Shown in pieces: positions 34,853-48,592 of a stretch of DNA of 64,000 nt (its first letter is position 1; the number at the start of each line of letters is the position of its first letter). Location: the NCBI GenBank assembly GCA_963920765.1, contig OY987250.1, forward strand, positions 11,772,409 to 11,836,408, written 5' to 3'. The DNA is from Ulota crispa. Its lineage: Eukaryota > Streptophyta > Bryopsida > Orthotrichales > Orthotrichaceae. Under the pieces are notes generated by a model that saw nothing but the letters and a program-made list of their open reading frames with translations, ran no database searches and was not told the origin of the DNA. Made by a program: the position numbers and the translations under genes.

Positions 34853-37800
34853 ATGGGTGCGTGGGACGGGAAGGGCCGACTTTTGTCACAGCTGCTAAGT
34901 CCTTCTTTGGGTGTACCTGTCCTCCTGCTCTTCCTCAACATCGGTAGCTTCGTACATGCGTCCGATTACGATTATCCTATATTTTATGATCCCGACGAAG
35001 GTAAGTTCGAAAAACGTGAACACTGTGGATTATTAAATTACACTCAGAAATTGTTCTTTCGAAGTGGAGGGGATATGCAGTTCCAATTGCGATGCTTGTG
35101 ATGCTTAGCTTGTTGTGCTTTGTTTTAGTGAAGACCAGTTTTATGTTCTACATCAGAAGGTTCGATTTAGCTTCACTGCAAATGTTCCTCACTAAACATT
35201 TGTTTCTCTGGAATTTGTAGTTGCAGCGTTTCAAACATTCTTGGAAGCATGGAAAGATACCCCGGACTTGTCCAGTAACCTAGCAGGCTGGCATCTTACG
35301 GAGGATCCAGATTATTGCGATTACTTGGATCAGGCTAAAAATTCGTCAAGTTGGCAAGGAGTGCAGTGCACGTGGCACTGCGACATGACAGATATTGGTT
35401 GCAATGGAGAAACAATATATTATGTAACCAGCCTGTAAATGTTCTAACTTCTATTCTTTGTCAAATATATGAGGTACTTAGGCTCGGAAGCATTACCTCG
35501 GTACAGCAGCACCAGTAACTAGAGATTACTCATATATTAGAACGCTCTCATCTTATTGGCCTGGTGTTGGGATCTTTGTACAGGGTGCTAGTTAGAATGG
35601 AATTCTTACTTACAAGTGTGATGTGAATAATCGAGAGGTAAATCCAGAAGACTAACAATGATGTTTATGTTTGAAACGGAACGACAAATGGACAGGTCTT
35701 TATCTAATGCATCGATTGTAGGCATTTTGCCCCCTGAAATTGGAAATTTCACGTATCTCCAGACCTTGTAAGTGTACTTCCCGAGATGACAGTTTAGGCT
35801 TTTTCTCCTGCGCTCAGAGAATTCAAACCTAGGTTTTGGATTTGGTATGTCAAGTTAGACAAAGGGAGACTCCCCCTCATACTTAAAATCTCAAGGGCAG
35901 GGTGACTTCATCCTTCTGAAAGGGAAAGGGTCTCAAACACCTTTAGTTCTGGCAACAACAACCCTCTTAGTCAAAATTGCATATTATAAGAGTTATTTAT
36001 AAGGTAAAAACTGTACGTTTGACCGAACATCAAGCATGCTTAGTGCTTTTCTTCGATTAGGGGTTCAGTGATCCTAATAGAATAATCATCCAGTAGCCCT
36101 GACCTGTGCAATTATGTCAACTTGCATGCGCAGGGAATTGACAGGAAATCCGAACCTCACTGGTCCTTTTCCCAGTGGCCTTCAAAAAGATATGCTGACT
36201 GTTTTGTAAGTAAGCTAGTATCTGCTCAGATGCTTATCAACACCAGTTAGCAAAAGAATAATAGTCTATAAATTGGCAATACTTCGAGAATACTGGCACC
36301 TTTACTGATGCCTGGAACGTGTAATTGTACATGAATCCTTGTTTCTGAGAGCTATGCACTTCAATGTGAGAAATTCTTCGCAATGAAGCACGCCATTCTA
36401 ACTTATACGACCATGGATTACAAATAGTTTTGGGAAATTCCACTTGTGGCTCATCCTCCAGTATTTGTTTCTCTTACGTTAATTGTTGGACCAGATTATA
36501 AAACTGAGGGAACTAGATTTCTAATCATGATTCCGTGGTAGGCTTTAGGTACCTGCTGAATTGAATTTTGACCACCAATAAATGTTTTGAATTACTGATA
36601 CATCAACTTGTGCCCTGAACATGTTACAGGGATGTGCACGACAATGCTTTCAACGGCGAGATTCCAAGTTTGTCGCTTTTGTGGAATCTTCTGCGATTGT
36701 GAGTTACATTTCTCATCCTTGAAGGGCTTGAAATAGTCCGTTGAAGCTCTCATCACAAGATCAATCTATCAACGAACTACCTGAAAAGTATGAGCCAGAT
36801 GTGCCCTCGCTCAATGTATTCCACTAACACTGAAGTTTTCCTGCTAATTTAACAGAGATTTGAGTGGGAATCAGTTCACTGGATTTTTCTAGCTGATCAG
36901 TTTAGCTATGGGATCGAAGAACTTAGCGTTAGCAAAAATCGATTCCATGAACAAATTTCATCAGACGCTTTTACGGAATTGAAGACAGTAACGAAATTGT
37001 AAGGCACTTCGATATCTAAGTTATTATTCTTGTAATCAAATTGAGCTGCCGAGGTATTTGTGCATCATGTAGCTTTGTCTGCGTTTCATTGACCTTTGGT
37101 GACGAATGGGCTCGTTTTTACTTTTACAGGGACCTATCTCACAATAGTTTTAATGGGACTTTGCCAAGCCTCAATGACATGCATCAATTGACGCATTTGT
37201 AAGCTCCATCCCTTCTGGTTCTTAGTCTTGGTGCAGTTTGAGCTGGTTCGCCAACTCAAGTCAAAATCAAGTGAGGTTGATCACCTTATATCTCTGTTCT
37301 TGGTTTCCTTGATGAATAGTATTTTCTGCTAAATATTGTAAATGGAAATGCAGGGATGTCTCTGGGAATCAGTTTGAGGGGCCGTTACCAGATCTCAGAC
37401 ATTTTTCCACTCTAAGTTATGTGTAAGAGTCACTCTCTGCACGCTCCGACAGTTGGTCCTTTGCAGTCTATTAGTTACATATATTTAGAACTGGTTCATT
37501 TGAGCTGAGTATGTCTTATCAAAAATGACTTGTTTATTGTATTTACATGATTTGCATGAGTGGATATGATACAGAGATTTGAGCAGAAACAGATTCACTG
37601 GAAAAGCAAACTTGGTGGATATTTTCAATTTGAGCACAAAGACTACACTGACACTTGTGGACCTGTCTAACAATCAGCTTACTGGTCCTCTCCCATCCTG
37701 GAATGCCTCGAGCCTTGGCTCTGTTAGGGAACTGTAAGCTGTTCACCCTCTTCTACTTACCAAAAATTCATGCTTTCATTGAAATGTTAGTTCCTGAATC

Positions 37801-38727
37801 ATGATTGTCGTGAAACCTTGATGTTCATTCTGGACAGAAGAAAACTGAGGGCTGTCAAAATTAGGCAGAAAACAAGATGGCAGTTGTCTATCTACTCAAG
37901 TTTGAACAATGAGGTCTATGCCAGGTACTTGGACAACAACTATCTCACAGGAACCCTTGACATTCTCAACTTGCTTGAACTGGACTTACTGCAAATCAAA
38001 AACACAGCTTGGAGCGCAACTGCGAAGCTGCGGATTGTGAGTTTGAGCAATAATAGCATCGAGCATGTAATTTCGAACCCTTACGTTGTCGCTAACGTCT
38101 CCACTATCTTCATGTAAGTAAAATTCTATGACCAATGGTTTGTAGCAGTAGAAAGTCTGACTTCAGTAAACGCCTATCACCAGCAAGATGCTGCTCATAT
38201 TTATTTTGGTAGCTCACTTGTTAGTTAATTACCGCTTATTAGCTGACATAGCAGTCAAATCTGCAGAGCTACTTACATTGCTTCTAGATGGCAGTAGTAC
38301 TCATTGACAATAACTAGTACATCCCCTCCATGAGTGATGGGATGAAAATTGCAGCCTTGCGGGGAATCCATATTGTCATAATATTGACTTCAGCGATGAC
38401 ACCCAGAGATGCTACTGTTCACAAACCTGCTTCGTATCATCACGTAAGTATCACTGTAAAGGTGTTCCTTCCAATGCGGATGTGCAAGTGCAGTGCATAA
38501 TTGATTTGCAGAGTTAATTCCAAACCTGATATGGTTTCTGAATTATCAGCACCAGAAAACTTACCCTCATTTTGTGCGTGCAGCAAAAAGTAACAACCGC
38601 AAGATCATCATCATTGCCGTGACTACTAGTGTGGTTGCAGTAATGTTGATAGTGTTGATTGTTGTGGGGGGTATACTAATCAACAACAAAAGATACAAAC
38701 GGTATCTGCAACTGCAATTCGAACAAA
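34853..38727 (+). other. Ectodomain and membrane part of LRR-RLK copy 2
   Basis: Signal segment in exon 1 (GVPVLLLFLNIGSFVHA), N-cap in exon 2 (LEAWKDTPDL, DYCDY, SSSWQGVQC), LRRs in exons 3-10, Cys-rich stalk in exon 11 (GNPYCHN), membrane helix in exon 12 (VVAVMLIVLIVVGGILI). Exon 2 is 15 nt shorter than in copy 1, in frame, within the N-glycosylation-rich stretch before the second cysteine pair. Confidence 0.8.
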
Positions 38728-38841
38728 GTGAGTACCTCAGCAAACTCGTTTCTATTCTTGGGTACGTAGCTGCTCTTCTACGTAGTCGCTAGATTTGAAG
38801 AACCCCTTTGGTAACATTTATTCCTCTTTACTGCGCTGCAG

Positions 38842-40517
38842 AACTCGAAGAGTTTGACGTAAAGCCCACTATATTCTCCTACAATGAGCTGCGGAGTGCC
38901 ACACGAGACTTCCATGAAGACATGAAGCTGGGGCAGGGCGGCTATGGGGCTGTGTACAAGGTGCTCAAATACCACTAAAAACTTATGTATTGTACCATCA
39001 ATGCCCACACCGTTGTTCTCGGGGTTGTTCTAATTGCTAGGACTATTTGCAACTCAAGATGTAATATTTGAAAAGCTCCGCCGAGGGGGCGTGGTTGTAA
39101 CATATAAGCGTTAATTGGAATAGAACCTCTGCTGCAGGGTGTGTTGCCAAGTGGACATGTGGTGGCTGTAAAGCAGCTGTTCGTGCAAGCGGCACAAGGA
39201 CACGATGATTTCTTGAACGAAGTGGTCCTTATCACGGGCATGAAGCACAGAAACTTGGTGAATCTCAAAGGATGTTGTCGTCGTGATTCTCAGAAGCTGC
39301 TGGTTTACGAGTACGTTGACAATTTCGATGTTGACCAACTTCTACTCGGTACGTTTGATTGGATCCATTGTTGCCCTTGTTTCTTTGACAGTCTTCCTCA
39401 TCTTCGATAATGTACATAACGGTCTCCTAAACTCCCACTCCTGCAACAAGCACGAACAAGTTTCTCAAGTAAGTTTTTCAGTAAACACTCCCCATCCCTG
39501 TTCACAACAGGATCAAGAAGGCAGATAAGCGGTCCGCTAGCCTGCTGGCCTGCGCGGCTGAAGATTTGCTTGGGCGTTGCTCGTGGACTGCATTATCTTC
39601 ATGCGCTGGCGCATCCCAGAGTCATCCACCGGGACATCAAGGCTGCAAACATCTTGCTGGATTCCTATCTGGAGCCAAAGATTGCGGATTTTGGCTTGGC
39701 TCTGTTATTCCCAGATGAACAAACCCACATCATGACTGTGCATGTTGCTGGAACCAAGTAAGGCAATCTTGTTCCAACCTTTCGTAGCTCCCTCTGTCAT
39801 CAATCGAGTTTCTAAGCCATTTTGAGCATGTTTTGATCACTGACATGGTCACTCTGTATTTGAACAATGATGGTTGCAGAGGATACTTGGCACCAGAGTA
39901 TGCTTCACTTGGGCAACTGAGCGACAAAGTGGATGTATACAGCTTCGGGGTTCTATGTTTGGAGATTATAAGCGGACGACGCAACATTGAAGAGACTGCA
40001 CCTCTACACCAAGTTTACCTGACCCAATGGGTACAATAATCCACCTTCTGCACACCACCGTCATGCAGGACTGTACTTGGTTCTGATTAAAAAATGATTT
40101 AAGTAGCTGATACAGCATTTTTTGCATTGGCAGGCATGGAAACTGCACGAGGTAGATAGGCTGATGGAACTGGTGGATCCGACACTGCAAATAAGCGATG
40201 AAGAGTTGCGAGACGTACAACGGATAATCAACGTGTGCCTTCAGTGCATTTCTACTGTAGTGGATCGTCGACCCAGCATGGCACGCATTGTGGCCATCTT
40301 GCAGGGAGATGTGGAATCGGAAGTGCAAGTTGTAAGGGAAGGACAGCTGAACAGCAAGGGGTCACACAGTTCTTGGACTAGTGGGCTGGGGAGTGTCTCA
40401 GAGGAAGAAAGCAGCACCTCCTCCTTGTTTGGGTCGCATGGAAAATCTCGCCGCGGCCAAAGTACTAGAATTGACAGCTGTGCTACAGTGGAACTCTCTG
40501 AGATTGGAGGTAGATAA
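38842..40517 (+). CDS. Kinase-coding exons 13-17 of LRR-RLK copy 2
   Basis: Five open exons with [41 protein letters not shown] and [15 protein letters not shown]. By reading, exons 14 and 15 match copy 1 exactly at the protein level; exon 17 differs mainly at ISDEE against NNEE and at the last residues (EIGGR against EIQAR). The Ser-rich tail is kept. An RD kinase with all catalytic residues. Confidence 0.85.
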
Positions 40518-41810
40518 GTTAGCCAGCGCCTCTTCTGATCTTTTCTTGGAGCAAACTGCCCTTTATCTTGAGCAGCTGATCAGGTGTAGTGATTTTAAGT
40601 CGGTCTTCTCACCGGTATTGAGCTCTAGAGGATTTGTGTAGTAGAAGGAGAAGATGCAGTCCGGTGTGGATCAAGAGCTTGGATCTCTAATCCATGGTTA
40701 CTGGCAATGATGGAAGAATTTAGTGATGTCTCTCTGCAGAAAATATTCTTTACATGGGCTTGTAACCCTGTGTGTGTAGGTAGGGGTAGGGTTAGTATTG
40801 TAATGAGTATATGTACATTAGTTTGGAGTTATGTATACATGGTTTATTTTGTAGACAAATTTGGTCAACCGCATGTTGTATAAAGGGTTGTTTTGTTTTT
40901 GACATGGAAGGGAACAATTTCACGATTACATGGTTCAATTCTTGACAAAATCAAAGGTATACATGTCTGAAGCGAGAAGCCAAGGTTACCAATTTAACCC
41001 CTTTGTGCATGCAACCATGGCAAGGATGTGACATACACTTGATACGACCCCAAGAGCTACACTTTTATTATTTGCCGTATAACAATCAATGCTTAATGCT
41101 TGCGTGTGCAACAAATGCAATTTTGACAAGATGATGCACACATGCCAACACCATGTTGAATGCCTTTTAGGGTTGTTTGGGGTCACAACCCTGTGCTAGC
41201 CATTGGCACTTTCATTAGAAAATGCCAACACTATGTGATGCCAAACCAAAAAGAATTTGCAACCTTATGGTCAAGGATGTAATTTGCCAAATCTTGCAAG
41301 CATGACATTTGCAAAGCTCTCCTAGTTTTAGATGAATGTGACTAGTCTATCCTTGTAGTGAATCAAGGGCAGCTTACACTATGCCTCACGTCCCAAACTT
41401 CACAAGTCCAAGTTCTATGTCATTTCTCAACTTTTGGTTAGGTATTGAGGAAAATATTTTAAAAAAAACTTCCATATTCTTTATGGAGAAAATATTGTAA
41501 TCAGTTGGCTCTTTAGTTGGGTTTTGGTTTTGGTTGCTCCCAATTCTCGAGTGAAGTCCCATTGTTTGGAGTCTAAACTTCTGAAATTCTACAAAAATAG
41601 GGATCTTTTAAGTGAAATGAAACTTGAAACATGGGTTAAAATGTGGATTGCTTTTAGAGTGTTGCTTTTGTGAAGTAGTGTTTAAGTTCTAGAATAAGAT
41701 TAAACATGCAAATGCTTGTGTTATTTTGTGTCTTAAGTTTTGAAATCTATGACCATGAAATCAAACTATTGTGGTATAGACATGAATCAATTGAAAGCAC
41801 TATTTGTTAG
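40518..41810 (+). other. 3' flank of LRR-RLK copy 2
   Basis: Counterpart of 10929-12268. It has a single 18-bp unit near 41108-41130 where copy 1 has five, and a short extra word (ATCAAAGGTATACATG) near 40950 that copy 1 lacks. Non-coding. Confidence 0.5.
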
Positions 41811-42294
41811 CAAAATTTTAAATCCTCCAAGAGGTCCTTAAATTTTGATGCTCTCAACATTAAATGAACCTAGACTGGGTACATTAGAAGCATGTGTGAA
41901 TTGTAAAGTTTCTCTACCTCATATGACTTTTTGATTGTATGTCACAAAAAGCATGTATGTAAATGCTAATCTAGTCCTTGTATGTAGGACCTTAGCCACA
42001 TGCACAACCCAAAATAATACAAAAGGTATTGCACTCATAAAATATGTAAATGTACTCACTAGTCATTATCCAAGTACTTCACTCATCTATTCAAATAGAG
42101 AAATAAAATTTATTGTTCTATTGAACCCACATCTTTGTCCAATTGGGATGCACAACAATATAAAATTCATGATTGCATTGAACTCAAAAGGTGGGCAAAA
42201 ATAGGGGATTAGTGATTTGTTTGTTGTAATAAATACATATCTTGGGATCCTTTTTGAGACTTGTGAAGGGCCTCTTGGAGGGTGCAAAATTTTG
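41811..42294. mobile_element. Inverted-end element with CAAAATTTT ends, copy 2
   Basis: Counterpart of 12269-12752 with the same inverted ends (CAAAATTTTAAATCCTCC, GGAGGGTGCAAAATTTTG). It was present before the segmental duplication. Confidence 0.6.
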
Positions 42295-45232
42295 GAAATG
42301 TGCTATTTCTATGAATGCTATAAAGCTTGAAGTTGTATTTTTTGAAAGCTATTACATTCACTTGATTTTTTCAGAATTTCAATGAATTGCATGTATGGAT
42401 AGTTGAAGCACTATTAGAAGTGATCAATTGTATCATATTGAAAAAACCGTAATTTTAAGCCAAATTTCATTTGTTAAAAAAGAATGGTCTCTCAATTATA
42501 CTATCAAGTAGTTGACTTTGTAATATTGTATGAATTGTTTGTTAGTTTTATTATATTTACTTGAGTTTTAGAATAATGCTTATCCTCTATTAATGTGAAA
42601 AGTTATTGCTTTTATTAAAACTCTAGCAAGTAATTATGTCTTGTATCTTTTATAGTAGTTGATTGTAATTGCTAATAAAAATATCAATGTTACATAAGTT
42701 ATACACTAAACCACAAACATTTGCATCAAGTCTCTTTGTAATTTTTTTAAATATTTTTTTTAAAGTCCAAAGATAGGAATTAACAAATAGGCTGTTTTTT
42801 GGAAAACAAATTATGGAAAACACCCATTGTGTTCTATTGTAGTAAAATTGCTAAAGAGTGGTTCTTTAAATAGGCTACGTTAGAAAAAAAAGGTTGATGC
42901 ACTTAAAATTCTGAATACAAACATTGATTTTTTATTTTTCCAAAAAAAGGCATAGGAAGTATATTGTCCACTACAATACCACTACTTTGGAAACTAACAT
43001 TTATTCAATATTCAAGATACGAAGAATTCAGTTTCTTTGCTATATGAGTTTTCTTTTCTGCTTTAGAATTTTCTTAAACACAAACAAGAAATATTGTATT
43101 TAAAAAGAGTGCATACAAATCCTAAGACATTCAAACTATATTTCATTTTTTTCTAAATAGGAAGCTTCAGTATTTGTAAAGAGTTAAAAAATCTTGTTTT
43201 CAAAATCCTAACATTTTGTTCTATCGATTGAAGAGGGATTTAATCTGGGTTTTTATAGGATACAAGAAAACAAGTCAATTAAGTGAATAAGTTACCAAAA
43301 TAACCTAAAATTTTAGGATTTCTTTACAAAATTGTGATTTGGAACAGTTATTCAACCCAAAATGCCAATGGATTATAGATGTAAATATTTGAATAATAAA
43401 AGTATGATTCAAAGTAGTGAAGATTGTTTGTTGGTTTCATATGAATAAAGTTAAAATACATATGGTGATGTGTTTAGAAATGCAACTTAAAAGAATTATA
43501 TAGGAAGCCTTAAATTTAAAAAAATAATGATCAATAATGTTAACATGGTTTGTCAAACACAAGTATATAATAGAAATTCAAACCACTTACCTTCACTAGA
43601 GGGAAGCTACATAATAAACACTTTGACCATGATCTAATTGGAAGGAAGGCATGTTCACTAGTAGATTTTCAATTTGTGTACATTTATGATAACAATTATC
43701 AATTCTATTGTGATACTATGTTTAAGTTTGCTGATAACAAAACTTACTTGATGACAAAACCTTATTGTAAATAAATCGTTTGTGGACATGGAATTTAGCA
43801 TTTTATTAACATTCATTGTGGGTAACAACATAGTGAACATTATTGATTATCAATAGTAATACAATCACTATACTTCCAATTTATTGTGTAGGTATAAAAG
43901 CTAACAACATTGCTCTCTAAATTTGTATTTATGATTTAATCTCCAACTATCAAATAAATTTAAAACTTACACAGATGATGGCAGGTGACGAGAGAATGAG
44001 GGTTCTACAAATTGTCCATTTGTATAAGTGTAGAATGAAAACAAAAAATTACTAAAGATGAAAGTACAGTTCGGTATAAATTTTCAAATATCAATTAGAA
44101 TGTACCTTACAAAAAGGTTTTCCTCAAAAAAAAGAATTGGGTTTTGATGAACAAATATATTATTTCTAGTGTTAAGCTCCTTGAAAAAGTTCTTAAGAAA
44201 TTTACCATTTGGTGGTATTTTGTAATGATTTTACTTACAATTTTGTGAGATTACAGAAGAACTATGGATTTTATTTAAAAAATTGGTGCCTTAAATAACC
44301 ATATTTCTCATAAATTATGGATGTTTTGTAAACCAACAATGTCTTTCTATTACAATTTGCATTACATTATAACCAACATTTGAAGACAACTACAACATTT
44401 ATGATATTAGGTTCGTGTGATGCTAATTAAGAACTATCTGTACTATTAGGTGGGAGGATTTCCCTTAGTGCGCCCTTTTCTAGAACCTTCTAGAATTTTT
44501 TATTGTAAGTTGAAAGCAACAAAGGGCGCCCAAGATGTAAAACACCAAGTGTCTTTCAACCATGTCCTTTCTAAAAAAAAAGAACTTTTTGGGTGGAAAT
44601 TGAAACCATAAGCCATGTTCCAAATATAAAACACCAAACGCCCTCCAACAATGTGCTAGATCACTAAAATGCCAAACACCCCTAGCAAAGTGTCAAAGAG
44701 TAGCATTGTGATGAAGGCAATTGGCATTTTTGGTCTAAAAAAAAAACCAAAATGCAAGGTGGTGCATGAAGGTTAGATTTTAGACAAGTTGTGAGATAAT
44801 GCATTTCTATATAGTACATCAAGATTAGATTCTAAACCATTTAATTTGTGAAATATTAATTTTTTTCTAAAGTTGAATGTTACATTATCCATTCATGTCC
44901 AAATCATGCAAGGTGTGAGCCTATATACTAGTACGTACTAAATGAACACTATGATGTAGGCAATGCCAATTATCAATTGCAAATATTAACTTTTTGATTG
45001 AAAGATTGTAAACAATGTTACCTAACTATAAGTCATTTTGTAGTACAAGTGATACTAAATTAAAAGGTCCGTAAAGTTTGCTCCTTTCAAACTATTATTT
45101 AGTGAATCTTCTTTGAACAAAAAGGGATCTTTGCATCTAGCCTATGGTATAGTTGTGTTTTTGAAAGTTTATAAAATGAGCATATGAGTACAAGCTTTTC
45201 ATTTCTTAAAGAAAATAAAAATAGTTCTTTAT
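42295..45232. other. AT-rich non-coding gap
   Basis: To 43696 this is the tail of duplication copy 2 (counterpart of 12753-14975 without the PIF-like and Helitron-like insertions). Beyond that, no gene or delimited element was recognised. No trace of a LysM kinase C-lobe was seen after the end of the duplication. Confidence 0.5.
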
Positions 45233-45236
45233 TTAA

Positions 45237-46165
45237 CCCCTAAAGCACTGAACATTTTTTTTTGGCAACATAGCAATTTTGGGCAACTCACAACCAATGG
45301 GGTTTTCATTTTTTTTCTTTGGAAATTTCATGCATGATTTTTCCAAGGAGTAGCTTCAAGGACCAACAATTTTCATAATTTTTGACTTTGTGGTTCAAAA
45401 GTTATTGCATGTATGTAGTTTTCTTTGCTTGGCACGCAGCCAAAAAACTTCCTCAAGAATGACATTTTTTGAATTTTGTTTTTTGACATTGGTTCTTTAG
45501 ATTTATATATATTTGGGAAGCTTTGAATAATTCCATTTTTATCAATGAGATGAGAGTTATGAGAAGATTTTGTTTGCGGGCAGTTATGGATTCTCTAATC
45601 TAAAATAAACTTTGAAGTTCATTAATTTACTCAATTTTCAATATTTTAGAAAAAAAACAAAACCCAAAGATGTAAATTGTTTATCACAACATTATAACCA
45701 TTGGGATTGGAATTTTTCATTTCCATAATTAAGTTCTTCACAATTTAGTGGTTTGAATCATTCTCTACTTCTTTTTACTTACTATTGCTTTTCCATGTGT
45801 TTTACAATTCCAAATGATTTGAAATTTTTTAAGTGTGTAACCGATTTGCTTTGAAGAACAAATCCAAGAAATTACAACCATTTTTGGAGTTTTTTTCATA
45901 CAAATATGACCTTGTGAAGTGCAGCTGCCCAGATTTTTGCAGAGACAAAAAATGGCTTTTTGTCAATTCAAACTCAAATAGACTATCTAACAATCTACAT
46001 GGTGAAAACTCTTGAATTTTTTTTCTCATCTTTGGGTACTAGTGTGGTACAAGATCCTATGGTTAAAATTGTCAAAAAAGTTTTTTGTTCTAAAATTTGG
46101 TACTTGTACTAAAATGGCAATTTTGGAGCGGTTTTGGTGAAAATTTGAGCTTAGTGCTGTAGGGC
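45237..46165. mobile_element. TTAA-flanked element (929 bp)
   Basis: The left end CCCCTAAAGCACTGAAC and right end (TTAGTGCTGTAGGGC) are inverted, with TTAA at 45233-45236 and 46166-46169. The overlapping 60-66-codon frames at 45829-46029 show no known domain. It is the longest member of the TTAA group here. Confidence 0.65.
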
Positions 46166-46169
46166 TTAA

Positions 46170-46748
46170 TGTAATATAGGAGATTCAAAATGACATTAAG
46201 ATATTAAATGAAATTCTTGTGTTTTTGTAATTTTGGCTTTTTGTGTGATCATTTTTACAACATTTTAAACCCAAAAATTTGAGTTTTGGTTAAACTACCT
46301 AATTGTTTGTATTTAACTCATTGAATGGTATAACTCATTACAAGAACAAGTTTCTAAAACAAACAATATCCATCCTAATACTCACCAAAGAACATTCCTC
46401 TCAACACTTGATGCCATGTTTTGCAATGAAAACCAGTTTGTAGTTCAATAACCAAATTCTAACCATAAAAGACATGCCACATTAGAAGAAGAATTTCAAG
46501 TTTAACTAGTTGATTTTTGTAAACTTCAAGGAGAGTTCTACTTCTACTTAATACGGGGGACAAGTTTATAGTTGGAAAATTTAGCTGTAGAGGATTTACA
46601 TGACATTGGAATACATCTCAATCACCATTCCTCAATACACTCTAGACTTGCCTTCATAATACTAATTTAATTAGTTTTGACAACTTTATTGTACTCTTCC
46701 ATATTTAAGATATTGTTTAAAAAATTTGTCCTAAATTTTTTGAACATA
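46170..46748. other. Non-coding gap
   Basis: AT-rich; nothing recognised. Confidence 0.5.
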
Positions 46749-46881
46749 CACTAGTAAAAAACAAGTCCTAAATGACTAAGTAACAATGACTGCAATGACT
46801 ATACAACAATTACAAAATAACTGTATAGTCATGGTTTAGTCATTGTCACTTAATCATTTAGGACGTATTTTTTTACCTGTG
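46749..46881. mobile_element. CACTA-type MITE (133 bp)
   Basis: It begins CACTAGTAAAAAACAAGTCC and ends with an inverted copy finishing TTTTTTTACCTGTG, with the 3-bp duplication ATA (46746-46748 and 46882-46884). The arms continue through TAAATGACTAAGT and AACAATGAC. Words of the TGACTA kind inside recall the TAGTCA region at 16.2-20.2 kb. Confidence 0.8.
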
Positions 46882-46884
46882 ATA

Positions 46885-48588
46885 ATGTTTGATTATCGGT
46901 TCAATTTGCTAGGGCTAATCTAGGACATCCACACTTGTACTTCACTCAACACTCCCTAATGAGACACTTTGTTGTTGCAGGTGTACAATATATCTCGAGA
47001 AGTGAGTATACTTTTGATTGAACTAAATATGCATGCCTAATTATGAACACATGTAAGTGCATTTGAAGGCCAATTATTCCCTCCAATCAATGTCAGGGTT
47101 GAGTGTATTAGCACCATGATATCATTGTTAGCTTGATGCTCCTAAATGAGAACGTGAGCCTTGATTCGTTTCGGAGCTTAGGCTGGAGACAATTGCCGAT
47201 TCTAAATTCGCGTCATTTCTCAACCATGCATTTATTTCTGTGAAAACAAACACCAACCTGTGCCAAGACCTTTGCTCATAAATGCGATCAATTTAGCAAT
47301 AATCATAAATCAAAATTATGCTTACAGAGAATGTCAATATGACAAATGTTTAACTTGATTTTTGGCGTATTTAGCAAAGATTTTGGTCACCTGAGAGCTA
47401 ATTATGAAAATCACATTTGAGATCAGTGACACCGACCTTCCCTCCAATGCACCATAGAAAATAATACTAATATAACTACCTTTTATGAACATGTGAGATT
47501 CAAAAATTGCAAAGAAAAGCTACAAAACCTCTTGAACTTTGGGAAGTATTTATGAATATTGACACACCTACTTTTGATGGCGGACAAAAATGCTACACGT
47601 AGTACTCAACACAATCAATGGCAAATGTGCGCATTATTATTTAGCGGACCAAGATAGCTAATTATTGGAAAGGCAAAAACGCTCCACCTTAGTCATGGCA
47701 TTTGTAATTTTGCTACTCACTATATTTCCAAAATGCTACATAATATTGGTACACTAATTCCCTTTTTCAAACATTTGGAAATTGCAAATCAAAAATTGCA
47801 AGAAAGAAGTTGATACAACCTCAAATTTCACAATTTTCTATGAATATTGATCGGCGTACTCTTGATGACGCATCAAGATGCTCACACTGAATTTGTGGAA
47901 CTCAACTAAAACGTACCAAAAGATGATTGCTCACATTCAATTATTACAGGTGAACCCAAAGAAAAACAAAAGGCACTCAATCTCCGTGTATTTAATTGTA
48001 TTCTTACAAAAATGATTGTGTTTCAAATGATACAATCATAAACAGACGTTAACTAGTGATTCACAAGAACTCATCAACCTCTCACTTGCAAGAGCTATAC
48101 AACAATCACTTCTGCATAGAAGCACCGACCTCTTTGTATGTTAGAATAAATAATGAAGTGTCTATGTCCTGCATCAATACTATAACGTCTTAAAATTGCA
48201 TCTAATTGCATGAGCAATTGACGCATGACAATAACAAGGTTCAAATGTTGAAACACCTGTTTTCATGTCCCTCTTGCTAAACCTATGCGAGAAGGAGGCC
48301 AGTTTCGCAGGAAACAACAAGTGAAGATGTGGATGGAGGCTAGTTCCAAAATAAGCAGTCAATATCGATGACGGTACGAGAATAGTCCGGCGCGGAACTG
48401 TCTGAAGCGATTATGAGATAGGGCCATTCCGTACAGAATGGTCGTCATCTACGATAAAAGATTCTAGAGGAATGGAAGAGGACGTCTACGCCGAAGCATA
48501 GTGCCACAGACTAGTTTGCATTTGGCGTTTTGTTTGCACTCTATTTTTTGTGCCCCTTTGTACGCCAAACTGTCAGGCAGAGTGTCCT
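46885..48588. other. Non-coding gap
   Basis: No gene or delimited repeat was recognised. GC content rises after about 48380. The frames here are short and without motifs. Confidence 0.5.
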
Positions 48589-48592
48589 TTAA

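Larger units (their letters stand above)
34853..40517 (+). pseudogene. LRR receptor-like kinase, copy 2 (one ectodomain lesion, intact kinase)
   Basis: Exons: 34853-35000, 35221-35434, 35696-35767, 36134-36205, 36630-36698, 36856-36998, 37130-37198, 37354-37422, 37575-37733, 37925-38113, 38355-38443, 38512-38727, 38842-38960, 39138-39348, 39511-39757, 39880-40030, 40134-40517. The sum is 2621 nt; exon 6 is 143 nt where copy 1 has 147, a 4-nt frameshift that brings an early stop. All donors and acceptors are GT-AG, including the two lost in copy 1. Apart from exon 6 the frame is open and would give about 874 residues: signal peptide, Cys-pair cap, LRRs, Cys-rich stalk, membrane helix, RD kinase. 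With a single lesion it could be a recent pseudogene, a variant allele or a sequencing error. Likely location if made: plasma membrane. Confidence 0.85.
33174..43696 (+). repeat. Segmental duplication, copy 2
   Basis: Direct copy of 1813-14975 without its later insertions. It begins 180 bases after the truncated LysM kinase and ends in AT-rich DNA near 43696. Because it lacks the insertions found in copy 1, it preserves several empty sites. Confidence 0.9.

Noticed and set aside
43697-45232. Search for the missing LysM kinase C-lobe after copy 2
   Set aside because: No DFG, APE or later kinase motif was seen in any frame.
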